This document shows positions 51,774 through 61,200 of a stretch of DNA of 64,000 nt, in pieces. Numbering within the stretch: position 1 is the stretch's first letter; each line of letters begins with the position of its first letter. The notes beneath the pieces were generated by a model that searched no databases, was not told where the DNA came from, and saw nothing but the letters and a program-made list of their open reading frames with translations. The stretch is from an uncultured Pseudomonadales bacterium. GTDB taxonomy: Bacteria > Pseudomonadota > Gammaproteobacteria > Pseudomonadales > Azotimanducaceae. Made by a program: the position numbers and the translations under genes. The stretch covers positions 2,604,001-2,668,000 of the forward strand of contig CATOTI010000002.1 of assembly GCA_951813295.1 (NCBI GenBank), written 5' to 3'.

Positions 51774-52538
51774 ATGACGGAGCTTGAACGGGCGGTTGTG
51801 GTCGTGACGGGTGCGGCAGGAGGGATCGGCAGTGCGATCGTCGAGACGATGGTCGACGCGGGCGCGAGCGTCGTCCTCGCCGGGCGGACGACATCGACGC
51901 TCGAAGCGACCGCGGCGCCATTCGATCCCGAGAAGACGCTCGTGATGACGACCGACATCACCGACCCGGAACAGGTCCAGCGTCTGGTCGATCGAACTGT
52001 CGAGCATTTCGGACGCCTCGACGTGATGATCAACAATGCCGGCGGCGGATCCGCGATGAAGAAACCGGAGGAGACGCCCTACGACGAGTGGGTGCGTCTG
52101 GTCGATTTCAATCTGACGGGTACGTTCAACTGTTGCATAGCGGCGGGCAAGCAGATGATCGAGCAGCAGAGCGGCAAGATCATCAACGTCTCGTCGGTTG
52201 CCGGGACGAAAGGCAATCCGTTCATGCTGCACTACTCGGCGGCCAAAGCGGGTGTCTTGAGCCTGACGAACAACCTCGCCTTCATGTGGGCCGAGCACAA
52301 CATCTGCGTCAATGCCGTCGTTCCCGGACTCATCGCGACGCCGAACATGATCAAGTGGGGCGCGATCCCGCCGGCCGAGGACGAGCAGGGCGAAGCCGTG
52401 CCCCGGCTGACCCGGCCGCCGGCGCCGGAGGACGTCGCCGCGATGTGTCGATTCCTGAGTTCGAGCGAAGCGGACATGATCACGGGCGAAGCCATACCGG
52501 TGCGTGCCTGGTTTCGCTCGGACCGGTTCTGGAATTGA
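51774..52538 (+). CDS. Short-chain dehydrogenase/reductase (SDR)
   Basis: 254 residues. 'VVTGAAGGIGSAIVE' (TGxxxGxG), 'MINNAGGGSAM', 'INVSSVAGT' and 'YSAAK' are the SDR signatures with the catalytic Ser, Tyr and Lys. The Rossmann residue after strand two is Arg ('VLAGRTTS'), which favours NADP(H). 'EDVAAMCRFLSSSEADMITGEAIPV' is the usual C-terminal block. GAGGGGGTGAG precedes the ATG. The MTH1-like gene follows 1 nt after the stop. Confidence 0.9.
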   Translation: MTELERAVVVVTGAAGGIGSAIVETMVDAGASVVLAGRTTSTLEATAAPFDPEKTLVMTTDITDPEQVQRLVDRTVEHFGRLDVMINNAGGGSAMKKPEETPYDEWVRLVDFNLTGTFNCCIAAGKQMIEQQSGKIINVSSVAGTKGNPFMLHYSAAKAGVLSLTNNLAFMWAEHNICVNAVVPGLIATPNMIKWGAIPPAEDEQGEAVPRLTRPPAPEDVAAMCRFLSSSEADMITGEAIPVRAWFRSDRFWN

Positions 52539-52539
52539 G

Positions 52540-53112
52540 GTGGGTTCGCAGCTTACCCACTACAACTGGGCGGACTGGGATAGGTCGGACCGGCACGCCT
52601 TACAACACGCGACGCTCTTGTTTGTCGTCCGCCGCCAAGAGGTTTTGCTGATCCGGAAGAAGCGCGGTCTCGGTGCGGGCAAGATCAATGGTCCCGGTGG
52701 CAAGCTCGATCCCGGCGAGACGCCGCTCGAGTGCGCAGTGCGCGAAGTCCAAGAAGAAGTGGGCGTCACGCCGATGGGCGTGCGCGCGATGGGTGAGATC
52801 CGATTCCAGTTCGTCGACAGCTTGAGGATCTGGGGTTACGTGTTCCGCGCGGACGACTTCGAAGGCACGCTCGTCGAAACCGACGAGGCGATTCCGCTCT
52901 GGTTCTCCTTCGCCGAGATCCCCTACGCCGAGATGTGGCCGGATGACGCCGTCTGGCTTCCGTGGCTCATCGCCGGGCGGCGTTTCGAAGGCCGGGTGCT
53001 GGTCGGCGAGGGCGATTCGATGCTCGACCACGATCTGCATCTGGTGTCGGGTGATCACGCGTGGTCATGGGAACGACGATCAAGCGATGTTCGGGGTGAT
53101 GCTGCGCGGTGA
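52540..53112 (+). CDS. MTH1-like NUDIX hydrolase (oxidised-nucleotide diphosphatase type)
   Basis: 190 residues with a GTG start 1 nt after the SDR stop. The Nudix box is intact in 'GGKLDPGETPLECAVREVQEEVGV'. Outside the box it resembles human MTH1 (NUDT1) closely: 'LLIRKKRGLGAGKINGPGGK' before it, and 'VETDEAIPLWFSFAEIPYAEMWPDDAVWLPWLI...RRFEGRVLV...DSMLDHDL' after it, including the Trp-Asp-Asp substrate-binding region. MTH1 hydrolyses 8-oxo-dGTP and 2-hydroxy-dATP. The similarity suggests the same sanitising activity. About 30 residues at the C-terminus are additional. Confidence 0.87.
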   Translation: MGSQLTHYNWADWDRSDRHALQHATLLFVVRRQEVLLIRKKRGLGAGKINGPGGKLDPGETPLECAVREVQEEVGVTPMGVRAMGEIRFQFVDSLRIWGYVFRADDFEGTLVETDEAIPLWFSFAEIPYAEMWPDDAVWLPWLIAGRRFEGRVLVGEGDSMLDHDLHLVSGDHAWSWERRSSDVRGDAAR

Positions 53113-53120
53113 TCGAGCGC

Positions 53121-53723
53121 TCATCGCGGTCCGGGCGGCCTGGAGGTGTTGAGAAAGGTCACGATCCAATGCACGCCGATGACGAGCAGCAGATCGAACT
53201 GCGTGCCCATGAGTCGGCTGAGTCCCATCGCGCCGAAGAAGACGCCGACACACCATTGCCAGCGCCAACGCAGCGTGAAGTAGTGGGCGATCCCGAACGT
53301 CGCGCTCGAGAGTAGGACGGCCATCTGAAGGTCGAGCCCTCGTGCGGCGGCGAAGTACGGCACGGCGAGGCGGAATACCCACTCCTCCCAGGCGGAAACG
53401 CCGAGCAGGTAGAGAATCCAGCCGATCGAGGCACCGTCGATTTGTCTATCGCGGCGCCATGCGTAGAGAACGAGCACGGCGAAAACCGCGAGGTAGGCGC
53501 CGACGTACGTCAGCGGCGCGGCCGCCGCGCGTTCGAGGCCCGAGAGTGCGAGTTCCCGCATCGATGGAACGGCGAGGCAAATAATGCCGAGCGCAAGTCC
53601 CGGCAGGCCGTGGCGTAACCACACCTCGCTGAATCGATCGAGCGTCCCGCCGGTGAAGTCGGGTGCTCGTTGTAACCGCCCATGACCCTGCTCGGCCGGT
53701 TTTGGTGCGTTCATCGACGACAT
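53121..53723 (-). CDS. CPBP-family intramembrane metalloprotease
   Basis: 200 residues with about six hydrophobic segments. The three catalytic motifs are present: 'WEEWVFRLAVPYF' (EExxxR), 'FGIAHYF' (FxxxH) and 'VIGVHWIVTF' (second His). The family includes Rce1-type CAAX proteases and bacterial proteins linked to bacteriocin immunity; no substrate is evident. It converges with the MTH1-like gene (8 nt) and begins at ATG 53723 upstream of the DUF1801-type gene on the same strand. Confidence 0.85.
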   Translation of the reverse strand: MSSMNAPKPAEQGHGRLQRAPDFTGGTLDRFSEVWLRHGLPGLALGIICLAVPSMRELALSGLERAAAAPLTYVGAYLAVFAVLVLYAWRRDRQIDGASIGWILYLLGVSAWEEWVFRLAVPYFAAARGLDLQMAVLLSSATFGIAHYFTLRWRWQWCVGVFFGAMGLSRLMGTQFDLLLVIGVHWIVTFLNTSRPPGPR

Positions 53724-53784
53724 CGCGCCGTCGAACGGGCGTAGGAGACAAGCATTATTCCGCGATCGTCTGAAGAGGACGTCG

Positions 53785-54162
53785 TCACTTTCGTGCGGCG
53801 CCGATCTCCTGCTCGACGAGCGCGACGACGGCGTTTTTGTCCGGGGCGGCTCGGAACTTCACGTGCCGGGCACTCTTGCCGGTTCCCTCGACGTCGAGCG
53901 AGCCGGTCGTGTCTTCGCGAATGTGGTGGACGTAGAGCTTCACGTGGTCGTCTTCCGGCGAAAGTCGTAGCAGGACACCGTCGATGCCCGACAGCTCGTA
54001 GTTCACGTAAGCCATCATCTTCGCACCGCGAACGGCTGCGACGAGATCCGGTACCGCGCGAAGGATGATCGCGTCGAGTTCACGCGCGAGGTCGTAAATG
54101 GGTCGGGGATAGCCGCTCTGGAGGGCTTCCCAACTGCGCGGCGGTTTATCGAATCGGGCCAT
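53785..54162 (-). CDS. DUF1801-like small protein
   Basis: 125 residues. 'ARELDAIILRAVPDLVAAVRGAKMMAYVNY' matches the helix-strand opening of DUF1801 ('..ilea.Pd..E.ikwg..my'), followed by 'LLRLSPEDDHVKLYVHHIR', 'GKSARHVKF' and 'VALVEQEIGAAR', the usual ending. DUF1801 proteins are small single-domain proteins of the iron-chaperone/YdhG-type fold with no settled function. It is divergent from the MFS gene; the 215 nt between hold the operator-like site at 54281. Confidence 0.72.
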   Translation of the reverse strand: MARFDKPPRSWEALQSGYPRPIYDLARELDAIILRAVPDLVAAVRGAKMMAYVNYELSGIDGVLLRLSPEDDHVKLYVHHIREDTTGSLDVEGTGKSARHVKFRAAPDKNAVVALVEQEIGAARK

Positions 54163-54280
54163 CGAGCGGCGTCGTGATCAATGGGTCTTCCGTCGTTCGG
54201 GATCGTTCGCAGTATGCCGGCGGGACCCTCGGGTGCAAGCGGCACGACGAACGGCCTCGTTCGGCTAGACTGGCGCGTCT

Positions 54281-54298
54281 TTCGACCGACCGGTCGAA
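54281..54298. promoter_or_regulatory. Palindromic operator-like site upstream of MFS gene
   Basis: TTCGACCG-AC-CGGTCGAA is a perfect inverted repeat with 8-bp arms and a 2-nt spacer, 80 nt upstream of the MFS start and just past a −10-like TAGACT at 54265-54270. The size and symmetry fit a TetR-family repressor site; no such regulator is encoded in the window. Confidence 0.5.
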
Positions 54299-54377
54299 CC
54301 GGTGTCGTCGGTGGAGGTGGGCAAATCGCGGCTCTGTTAAGCGTGATCTTGCTCATTCACTACCCCGAGGGTGCTTG

Positions 54378-55661
54378 ATGCTGCGTCTGTGGTTCAGGAC
54401 GACGTTTGCGGCGCTTGCGAACCCGCAGTATCGGCTGCTCTGGATCGGATCGCTCTTCTCGATGCTGGCCTTCATGATGCAGTGGACGGTGCAGGCCGTG
54501 GTCGCCTTCGAACTCGCCGGCACGAACACCGCCGTCGGGCTCGTCCAGCTCGGTATCGGCCTCGCGATGCTCATACTCGGCCCGATCGGCGGCGTGGTGG
54601 CGGACCGTGTCTCGAAGAAGCCTGTCGTGCTCTGGGGACAGACGATCGTCGCGACCACCTTCCTCGTGACTGGCTGGATGATCGTCGTCGGTGCGCTGAC
54701 GCTTCCGTGGCTTGCCGCGCTGGCGGCCGTCATGGGGCTCGTATTCGCGTTCATCGGTCCGACCCAGCAAGCCTGGGTTGGCGAGATTGTGCCCAGTGAG
54801 ATGCTGCCGAACGCCGTTGCGCTCAGTCAGCTTGCGGCGAACGGCAGCCGTGTCGCGGGCCCCCTTGTTGCCGGCACGATGCTCGGCTCGGCCGCGTTCG
54901 GCGCCGGGGGTGCGTACCTCTTCATGGGGTCGCTGTTCATCGGTGTGCTCGTCGCGGTCGGGATGTTGCCAGTGACGCGAGCGAAACCCGCATCCGAGCG
55001 ACGTGCGGCGTCGGTCGAACTCCTCGATGGGTTTCGCTATGTCACCAGGAACCCGGCCATCAGCACGCTGATGGTGCTCTTCGTGTCCGTCGTCGTACTT
55101 GGGTTCATGTGGCAGATCGTGCTGCCGGCGCTGCTCGAGCGGCATCTCGACCGCTCGCCAACCGACGTAGGACTCATCCTCACGGTCAATGCCGTTGCCG
55201 CACTCGTGGTGTCGCTGCCGCTCGCCGGTATCGTGGGGACACGGTGGGCATGGCCGGCGTTGTTCGGATGCGCTGCTCTACTCGGCGTCGGGTTTTTCCT
55301 GCTCGCCATGGCATCGACTTTCGAAGCCGCCCTGATCGCGACCATCGCGCTCGGACCCGGCCTTTCCGGGTTCATGCTCGTCAACAACGCGCTCATGATG
55401 GCGAGCACGGACCCCGCTTACTTCGGCCGCGTGATGTCGTTCACCATGCTCGCGTTCGGCTTTCAGGGCGCGCTTTCGCTCCCGTTCGGCATCCTCGCGG
55501 ACGCGATCGGTGAACGCGAGACCCTCGCGGTCGTCGGGATTTTGTTGCTGTCGGTCACGGCGGTTGGGGCGCTGGTTGCCCTGCGCCTCGCGCGTCGCGG
55601 TGCACTCTTGCGTCGACCGATCGGTACGACCGCGGATGGCGCGGCGCCGTCAGGAGAATAA
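54378..55661 (+). CDS. MFS_3-type exporter
   Basis: 427 residues with about 12 hydrophobic segments. It begins 'RTTFAALANPQYRLLWIGSLFSMLAFMMQWTVQAVVAFELAGTNTAVGLVQLGIGLAMLILGPIGGVVADRVSKKPVVLWGQ', the standard MFS_3 (EntS-like) opening with motif A 'GGVVADRVSKK'. ATG 54378 is chosen over an in-frame ATG 204 nt upstream because homology starts here. Its stop overlaps the next gene's stop on the other strand by 12 nt. The palindrome upstream suggests regulated expression. Confidence 0.86.
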   Translation: MLRLWFRTTFAALANPQYRLLWIGSLFSMLAFMMQWTVQAVVAFELAGTNTAVGLVQLGIGLAMLILGPIGGVVADRVSKKPVVLWGQTIVATTFLVTGWMIVVGALTLPWLAALAAVMGLVFAFIGPTQQAWVGEIVPSEMLPNAVALSQLAANGSRVAGPLVAGTMLGSAAFGAGGAYLFMGSLFIGVLVAVGMLPVTRAKPASERRAASVELLDGFRYVTRNPAISTLMVLFVSVVVLGFMWQIVLPALLERHLDRSPTDVGLILTVNAVAALVVSLPLAGIVGTRWAWPALFGCAALLGVGFFLLAMASTFEAALIATIALGPGLSGFMLVNNALMMASTDPAYFGRVMSFTMLAFGFQGALSLPFGILADAIGERETLAVVGILLLSVTAVGALVALRLARRGALLRRPIGTTADGAAPSGE

Positions 55662-56468
55662 GCCGAGCGTGTCGGCGGCGATTGAAAACGCCGCCGCGTA
55701 TGCGGCGTCGACATCGGTGGCTGCGTTTATCGAACTCGCGGTCAGCACGAGCGATGTGAATCCGGACGTGTGCCAGGTAAAGGGCGCGGGCGCGGCGGGT
55801 AGTGCTGGCGGCGCCGGCCAGGGCGTGCAGTAGAAGTACGGTTCGGCGTAGCTCTCGTCACCCGGCGACAAGCCGACACCGATCGATCGCGCCGTCTCGG
55901 GATCGCCTTCTTCGAGGAAGAACAATGCCCCGAGATCGAAATGGTGTGGCCAACAGCGGAGTACGGGTGCTTCGACGGCTCGACCGGCGTATCGCTCGAT
56001 GAGCTTCGTGAGCGCGCGGTGACCTTTTGAATACCACGTGCCGAGTGCCTGACGACCGGCTTCGTCAGCAAGGGCCGCGTAATCTGCCGGTGGCAATTCG
56101 TAGGGCATCACTGCTCGCGCCGTCGATTCGAGCCCCGTCGCTCGAAGTTGCTTCTCGCACCAGCGCTCAGCCGCGGATTCGTCGGCGTCGACGAGCTCGA
56201 GTGAGGCGGTTACCCGTGCGTCCGTCAACGCGACCAGGGCACCGGTTTCGAAACTGAAGCCGAGTTGAAGCTGTCCGTCTTCGTCCAACGGGTGGCTGAC
56301 GAGTGCTTGTGCGTGATCGTTCCAGCCGAGGTTCGAGTGACTGTCGTCAGGTCGACCGACGAGGTTCGCGCGCGCCGCGCGCGACGGCCATTGGACGGCG
56401 CTGTGGCTCGCGATCCGGACGGCGCCGAGTGCCCCCGGCGGAACGCTCAGCAGCGTTTCATTGGCCAA
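55650..56468 (-). CDS. Uncharacterised protein
   Basis: 272 residues, no signal peptide or membrane segment. Notable stretches are 'RPDDSHSNLGWNDHAQALVSHPLDEDGQLQLGFSFETGALVAL' and 'VLRCWPHHFDLGALFFLEEGDPETARSIGVGLSPGDESYAEPYFYCTPWPAP', which look conserved (His-rich, Trp-rich) and may bind a metal or cofactor. I do not recognise the family. The frame has the same GC-rich codon pattern as its neighbours and a plausible ATG with a CCGTTGG-type context. Its last 12 nt overlap the MFS gene. Confidence 0.65.
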   Translation of the reverse strand: MANETLLSVPPGALGAVRIASHSAVQWPSRAARANLVGRPDDSHSNLGWNDHAQALVSHPLDEDGQLQLGFSFETGALVALTDARVTASLELVDADESAAERWCEKQLRATGLESTARAVMPYELPPADYAALADEAGRQALGTWYSKGHRALTKLIERYAGRAVEAPVLRCWPHHFDLGALFFLEEGDPETARSIGVGLSPGDESYAEPYFYCTPWPAPPALPAAPAPFTWHTSGFTSLVLTASSINAATDVDAAYAAAFSIAADTLGLFS

Positions 56469-56643
56469 CGGATTGCTCCTCGGTCAGTGAACGCAGTGCG
56501 TGTGTGATCTGGCGTTGCCCGGTCATGGTTCGTATCCCAGATGGGGTGCGGTACATGGTCGTGCCGGCAAGCATTGAAAGCCATGTCGGCTCGCACGAAT
56601 CGCGCGTCCGGATGGTGCTCTTTCGCAGTAGCGCGGAACGGCG

Positions 56644-56671
56644 TTGCGACAGCCTCCCAGCGTGTTACAGT
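56644..56671 (+). promoter_or_regulatory. Possible promoter of a leaderless gene
   Basis: TTGCGA (56644-56649), 16-nt spacer and TACAGT (56666-56671) end 6 nt before the ATG at 56678, so transcription would begin at or next to the start codon. Confidence 0.4.
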
Positions 56672-56677
56672 TTTCGT

Positions 56678-57235
56678 ATGCGCCAGATCATATTGGGACT
56701 TTCGCTGCTGTTTTTCGGTGCGGCCGTATCCGCCGGCGAGGCGGCAACGGAGGCTTTCGAATCGAAAGATATCGGGGCCTATGACCTCGATCCGCGGTAT
56801 CAGAGAATCCGCGACTTGTTCACCATGGAAGAGCGCGGTATCGAGCTCTACAGGGTCAAGGACTTCCTTGGCGCGTATGAAGCGCTCGAAGAACCCGCCG
56901 CCAACGGCTTGAAGACGGCGCAAGGCATCATGGCGCTGATGGTCCTGCGTGGTGAGGGTACGGAGAAGCATCCGCTCAAAGGGGTGGCGCTACTCGGTCT
57001 GGCCGCGGAGTCGGGAGACCGGGGAACCCGACGCCAGTACAGGCAGGCGTTAGACAAGGTACCGAAGCAATACCGCGAGACGGTTGAAGCGCAGGTGCGG
57101 GTCTATATCGAGCGCTACGGCATGGAAGCGCACGGGATTACGTGTAAACGCACACGAAGACCCCAATCGCATTTCACCGTGGTGGATTGCAGTAAGCAGC
57201 TGGGCGAATACGAGGTGCTGCCCTGGGTTCCATGA
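56678..57235 (+). CDS. Exported Sel1/TPR-like protein
   Basis: 185 residues. A signal peptide 'MRQIILGLSLLFFGAAVSA' is cut before 'GEA'. The mature part has 'GIELYRVKDFLGAYEALEEPAANGLKTAQGIMALMVLRGEGTEKHPLKGVALLGLAAESGDRGTRRQYRQALDKVP', one or two Sel1-like helical repeats, and a C-terminal 'CKRTRRPQSHFTVVDCSKQ' with a probable disulfide. It is likely a periplasmic scaffold or adaptor. The frame extends upstream, but this ATG gives a clean signal peptide and lies just after a promoter-like pair. Confidence 0.75.
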   Translation: MRQIILGLSLLFFGAAVSAGEAATEAFESKDIGAYDLDPRYQRIRDLFTMEERGIELYRVKDFLGAYEALEEPAANGLKTAQGIMALMVLRGEGTEKHPLKGVALLGLAAESGDRGTRRQYRQALDKVPKQYRETVEAQVRVYIERYGMEAHGITCKRTRRPQSHFTVVDCSKQLGEYEVLPWVP

Positions 57236-57598
57236 TGGGCGAGGGTTTACGGTAGATCGCCCCTTTCTTGCGAGTGGCCCCCGCTCCTCGCACTCCCATT
57301 TCTTGATTCCGCTGCCATCGCGATTGGCTGGCGCGGCGTCGCCCGTGGCCGGTTGGCGAGCAAAAAACTCTCTGATCTAGGAACCGGACCCATCCCGCGT
57401 GTCGCAAGCGGCGTCCTGGCAACCAGCCGTGCGAGTTTTGCCCTGGTTACTGTTCGGGAAGGAGCGAAATCAACGTCACGCGTGCTCGACCGACGAGCGG
57501 CAAACGAATGACAGCAGGGCGCCGGCGCAAATGAGCGAGTAGGCGTTGAAGTGTCGAAAGGGGGGCGGATCCCGAGGGTAGCCGAGCGGCTTCGTTCT
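57236..57598. other. 363-nt intergenic region, nothing recognised
   Basis: It lies between two converging genes. I see no tRNA, no repeat, no coding frame with a recognisable product and no strong hairpin. Confidence 0.5.
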
Positions 57599-58231
57599 CT
57601 AGGGATCTTCCAGACGTTTAACTTTCGTCGTGCGCCCAGTGGTGATTGAGTGCAGCAGATAGGCCGTGAAAGTACCGCGGCGTATCTCTATCTCATCACC
57701 GACCTCGTAACTCGTACGCACGTCTTGTTCGAGTTCCTGCCAGACCTCACCGTTGTCGAACAGCAAGCGGTAGTTACCTCGGCTCAGTTCATACACGCCT
57801 TCGATCGTCGCTCTCGTCACCTCTTTCTCTTTCCGAGGACGTGGCTTTTTGCGGAGCGTGAACCAGTTTCGACGCGGTTTTGCCTCATCGGCGACCGGTT
57901 CGTCGGCCCGTCCGTCGGCCCGTCCGTCGGCAATGGCCGCTGCACGGTTCGACTCTCGTTCGACGTTCGCTACCGGTTCCACGCGTTGGGTGGGCTCCGG
58001 TTCGCGCGTTTGGTACGTCGGGCGGCTGCGGGTCGATTGGGTCGCACTCGGGCGATCGGCGATGTCGTCGTAGCAATCGAGACGCTCTACTGCACTCTCG
58101 AGTGCGACGCAGTCCTGCAGGGTCCTCTCATCCGCTCCGGCGGTGGCAGCGAGAGCTGCCAGCACCAGAGCGAAGAGATTGAAGGTGGAACGGCGCGCAA
58201 GCGAACTTGCGCGCCGTGTTTCGATACCCAT
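57599..58231 (-). CDS. Exported protein with CxxL..RLxCYD motif and Ala/Arg linker
   Basis: 210 residues from ATG 58231 (an ATG one codon earlier is equivalent). A signal peptide leads to 'AGADERTLQDCVALESAVERLDCYDDIA', the Cys-spaced motif found in several exported proteobacterial proteins. A low-complexity linker follows, including 'DGRADGRADEP' encoded by a tandem 12-mer, and then 'RGNYRLLFDNGEVWQELEQDVRTSYEVGDEIEIRRGTFTAYLLHSITTGRTTKVKRL', a beta-rich domain. The function is unknown. It starts 22 nt after the TonB receptor stop, so it probably belongs to that transcript. Confidence 0.75.
   Translation of the reverse strand: MGIETRRASSLARRSTFNLFALVLAALAATAGADERTLQDCVALESAVERLDCYDDIADRPSATQSTRSRPTYQTREPEPTQRVEPVANVERESNRAAAIADGRADGRADEPVADEAKPRRNWFTLRKKPRPRKEKEVTRATIEGVYELSRGNYRLLFDNGEVWQELEQDVRTSYEVGDEIEIRRGTFTAYLLHSITTGRTTKVKRLEDP
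57902..57931. repeat. Tandem 12-bp repeat inside the exported protein gene
   Basis: About 2.5 copies of gtcggcccgtcc in frame, encoding the repeated 'GRAD' linker. Copy number may vary by slippage. Confidence 0.7.
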
Positions 58232-58253
58232 CATCGATGCTTCGGAAGCCTTC

Positions 58254-61200
58254 CTACATCGAGACGTTGATGCGCGCATAGAGCTGGCGCATGTACGGGT
58301 TGTGAACGGTCGGCTCCCAGCCATCGAAGCGCCCGAAAGGCGTTTCTTCATCGAACACGTTGATCGCACCGATTGAAGCGGTGTAGCGATCGTCGCGTCC
58401 GAAGGTATAGCTGTACTGGACGTCCACTTCCGTGTGGGCGGCGACCGTGGTCATCCCACCCCACCAGTCGTCCACGATGCTGTCGATGTAGCGGAAAGTC
58501 ACGTTGCCGGACTGAGCGCCACGCTGCCAGTTCATGAACAGGTTGCTGCGAATCTGCGGTACCGCACTGGCCGGGTTGCGCTTGTTACGCGCGCCGGCAC
58601 CGTCGACGACCGGACCACCATTCGAAACCTGGATTTCGAACTGATGGATGTAGCTCGTCTCCGAACGCAGTGAGATGTTGTTCTCACCAAGTGCGAACGA
58701 GTACTGCATGCCGAGGTCCAGGCCCTGCACTTCGGTTTTACCGGCGTTGAAGAAGCCCGTCGAAACCGTCAGGACGTTACCAACCCCTGGCGCGCAAGGC
58801 GTAGCACCGATGTTCTCCGTTAGGAGGCCTTGAATAGCGGCGGTCGGATCGCGCTGTACCTGCGGGCCACACGGATCGTCACGAACGACCTGGTTCGGGC
58901 TCTCGGCTCGCACCTGGTTTTCGAACTCGATCGAGAACGCGTCGAGGTCCAACTGGAACGATGCGTCGGGATCCCAAGGCACCTCCGGTGTCAGCGAGAA
59001 GCCGAAGTTGAAGGTCGTGGCTTCTTCCGGCTCGAGACCCGGGTTCTTGGAAACCAGAATCGTGCGGAAGGTACCCGTACCGGTGTTTGCTTCCGCCGGA
59101 TCGAGCGGGTCGGCAATCTCCGTCACATAAGCATCGGTGTCGTTACCGACCACCTGGCCGAGCGAAGCCGCACGGAACGAGGTGCCGTAGGAACCACGAA
59201 GGGTCAACCAGTCGGTAGCCCCGAATCGAATACCGATCTTGGGATCCGTGCTCGCCTCGCCTGGATCGTAGGCTTCACGGCGGATAGCGAACTGTATTTC
59301 GACGTTGTCGAGTACAGGCAACCAGAGTTCACCGAACATCGCTTCGACTTGTCGGCTACCTCTACCGCCGATAGACGGGTCGAGGAATCCCTGCCAGAAG
59401 CCCTGGCGGAAGTTCGTGATGAACACACCGCGAGAGTGGCGACGCGTTTGTGCGCCGAGTGCCATCCCGGCGTAGCCACCCGGTAGCTCGAAGATGTCGC
59501 CCGTGACGACCGCTTCCATCACCATCAGCGACCGGTTGGAGTACGACTTCGACTCCGTCTGGATGCTGTAGTTGAGCACGTCCCGGGTATTTTCGTAGCT
59601 CGCGAGGATCAGATTGCCATTAGCATCGGTCTGGCCGACAGCGCCGTGTCCGGACATCGGATCGAACGTGTTGCGATAGATGTTCTGAGCGAACGGGCTG
59701 AAGTAGAAGCAGTTGCCCTTTCCGGCCTGTTCCGCGGGATGGGGTCCGTCGAACCGAACGTTACAGTTCGGGCCGCCGAATCCGTCCAGCGCGTATTGCA
59801 CCATTCGAAGGTCGGAATCCGGCGCTTCGCCATCGGTGTGGTGGTGCGAGTATTGGGCTGAAAGGCTATAGGTCCAGGTCTGTGCCCAATCGGCCTTGAA
59901 GAACTCGTCGAAACCCCCGGCGATCGTTGCGGAGTATCTCTCGGCAACGCCCTCGCCGCTGACGCGGACCGGCTTGTAAGCATTACCCATCGGACGACCC
60001 GTCCAGATCGCGTCAACCCCAAATGGGTTGAAAGGGCTATCCGCGGGGACGATCGGTTTGCCGTTCGTCATCGGGAACGTGGCTATGAATTCCGTCCAGG
60101 AGTTACGACGCTGGGCGCTGTATTCCAGCGTCAGGTCGGCTGAGTCGGTGAGCTTAATCGTCCAGAGCGAGTAAAGGAGCGCCGTGTTTTCTTGCGGCGC
60201 GATGGAGTTACTCGGCTGATAGGTGAATCGACAGGTACCAAGCGGGAACTGGGCTCCCGTGAACTGGCCGCCACCTGGAATCGTGACGTTGGACTCACCG
60301 TTCGCACCACGACCGCCGGGGAAATCAGGAACGATACCCGGACGGCAGTAGGGATCAGCGACACGGAAGGTCGCCGGGACGGAGGCGCCGCCGGCCATCG
60401 TATCCCAGATGTCGGAATAGTTGACCGCACCGTGGAAGCCGTTATTGATGACCAGGTCTCCACCCGCGCTCGATTGAGGCCGCCATGCCGGATTAGCGAC
60501 ATCAGGCGTGCTGGGGTCGCCATCGTGGTCCCAGCCGACTCTCAGGTTGTAGCTACCGGGCGTTCCGTTACCGGACGTGTTATTGATCAGCGTGAACGGG
60601 CGTTCGCGCTGCAACAGATGGTCGGTGTGCTCGAAGCCAATAGCCAACATACCGCTGATGCGATCGTTGCCTGCGCCGACAATCATCTGCGCTTCCCATT
60701 GACCGGAGCCTTCGATCGACTTACCGCCAACGCGGGTCTCGAAACCCTCGAAGTTGGTGCGCGGGATGATGTTCACCACGCCGGCAACCGCGTCGGAACC
60801 GTACAGGGCGGCACCGCCGTCCAGTAGCGTTTCGATTCGGTCGATGGCGATGACGGGCATCAGCGCTTTGATGTTCGTCATGTCCGCGCCGTGGCGACCG
60901 GTTCGGGTCGATGCGACCCGTTTGCCGTTCTGCAACACGAGCGTGCTCGACGAGCCCAACGCGCGAAGCTCGATTCCTCGAGCGGTACCACAGCACCCGC
61001 TGTTGAGACCGGAGCGGCCCCACGAACTGGTGTTAAAAGTAAAAGTCTCGGCGACGTCTTCTAGATCCGTCCACCCGCTAGCCTCGATGTCCTCGAGTCC
61101 TACCGTGTCGAGCGGCGACGACAAATCCGCCTGGTTCTTACGCTTGATGTAGCTACCTGTAACGACCATCTCTTCGACGAATTCATCGTCGGCAGAGTCC

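Noticed and set aside
56303..56677. Upstream extension of the Sel1-like protein
   Set aside because: It would overlap the divergent uncharacterised gene and remove the signal peptide at the N-terminus.
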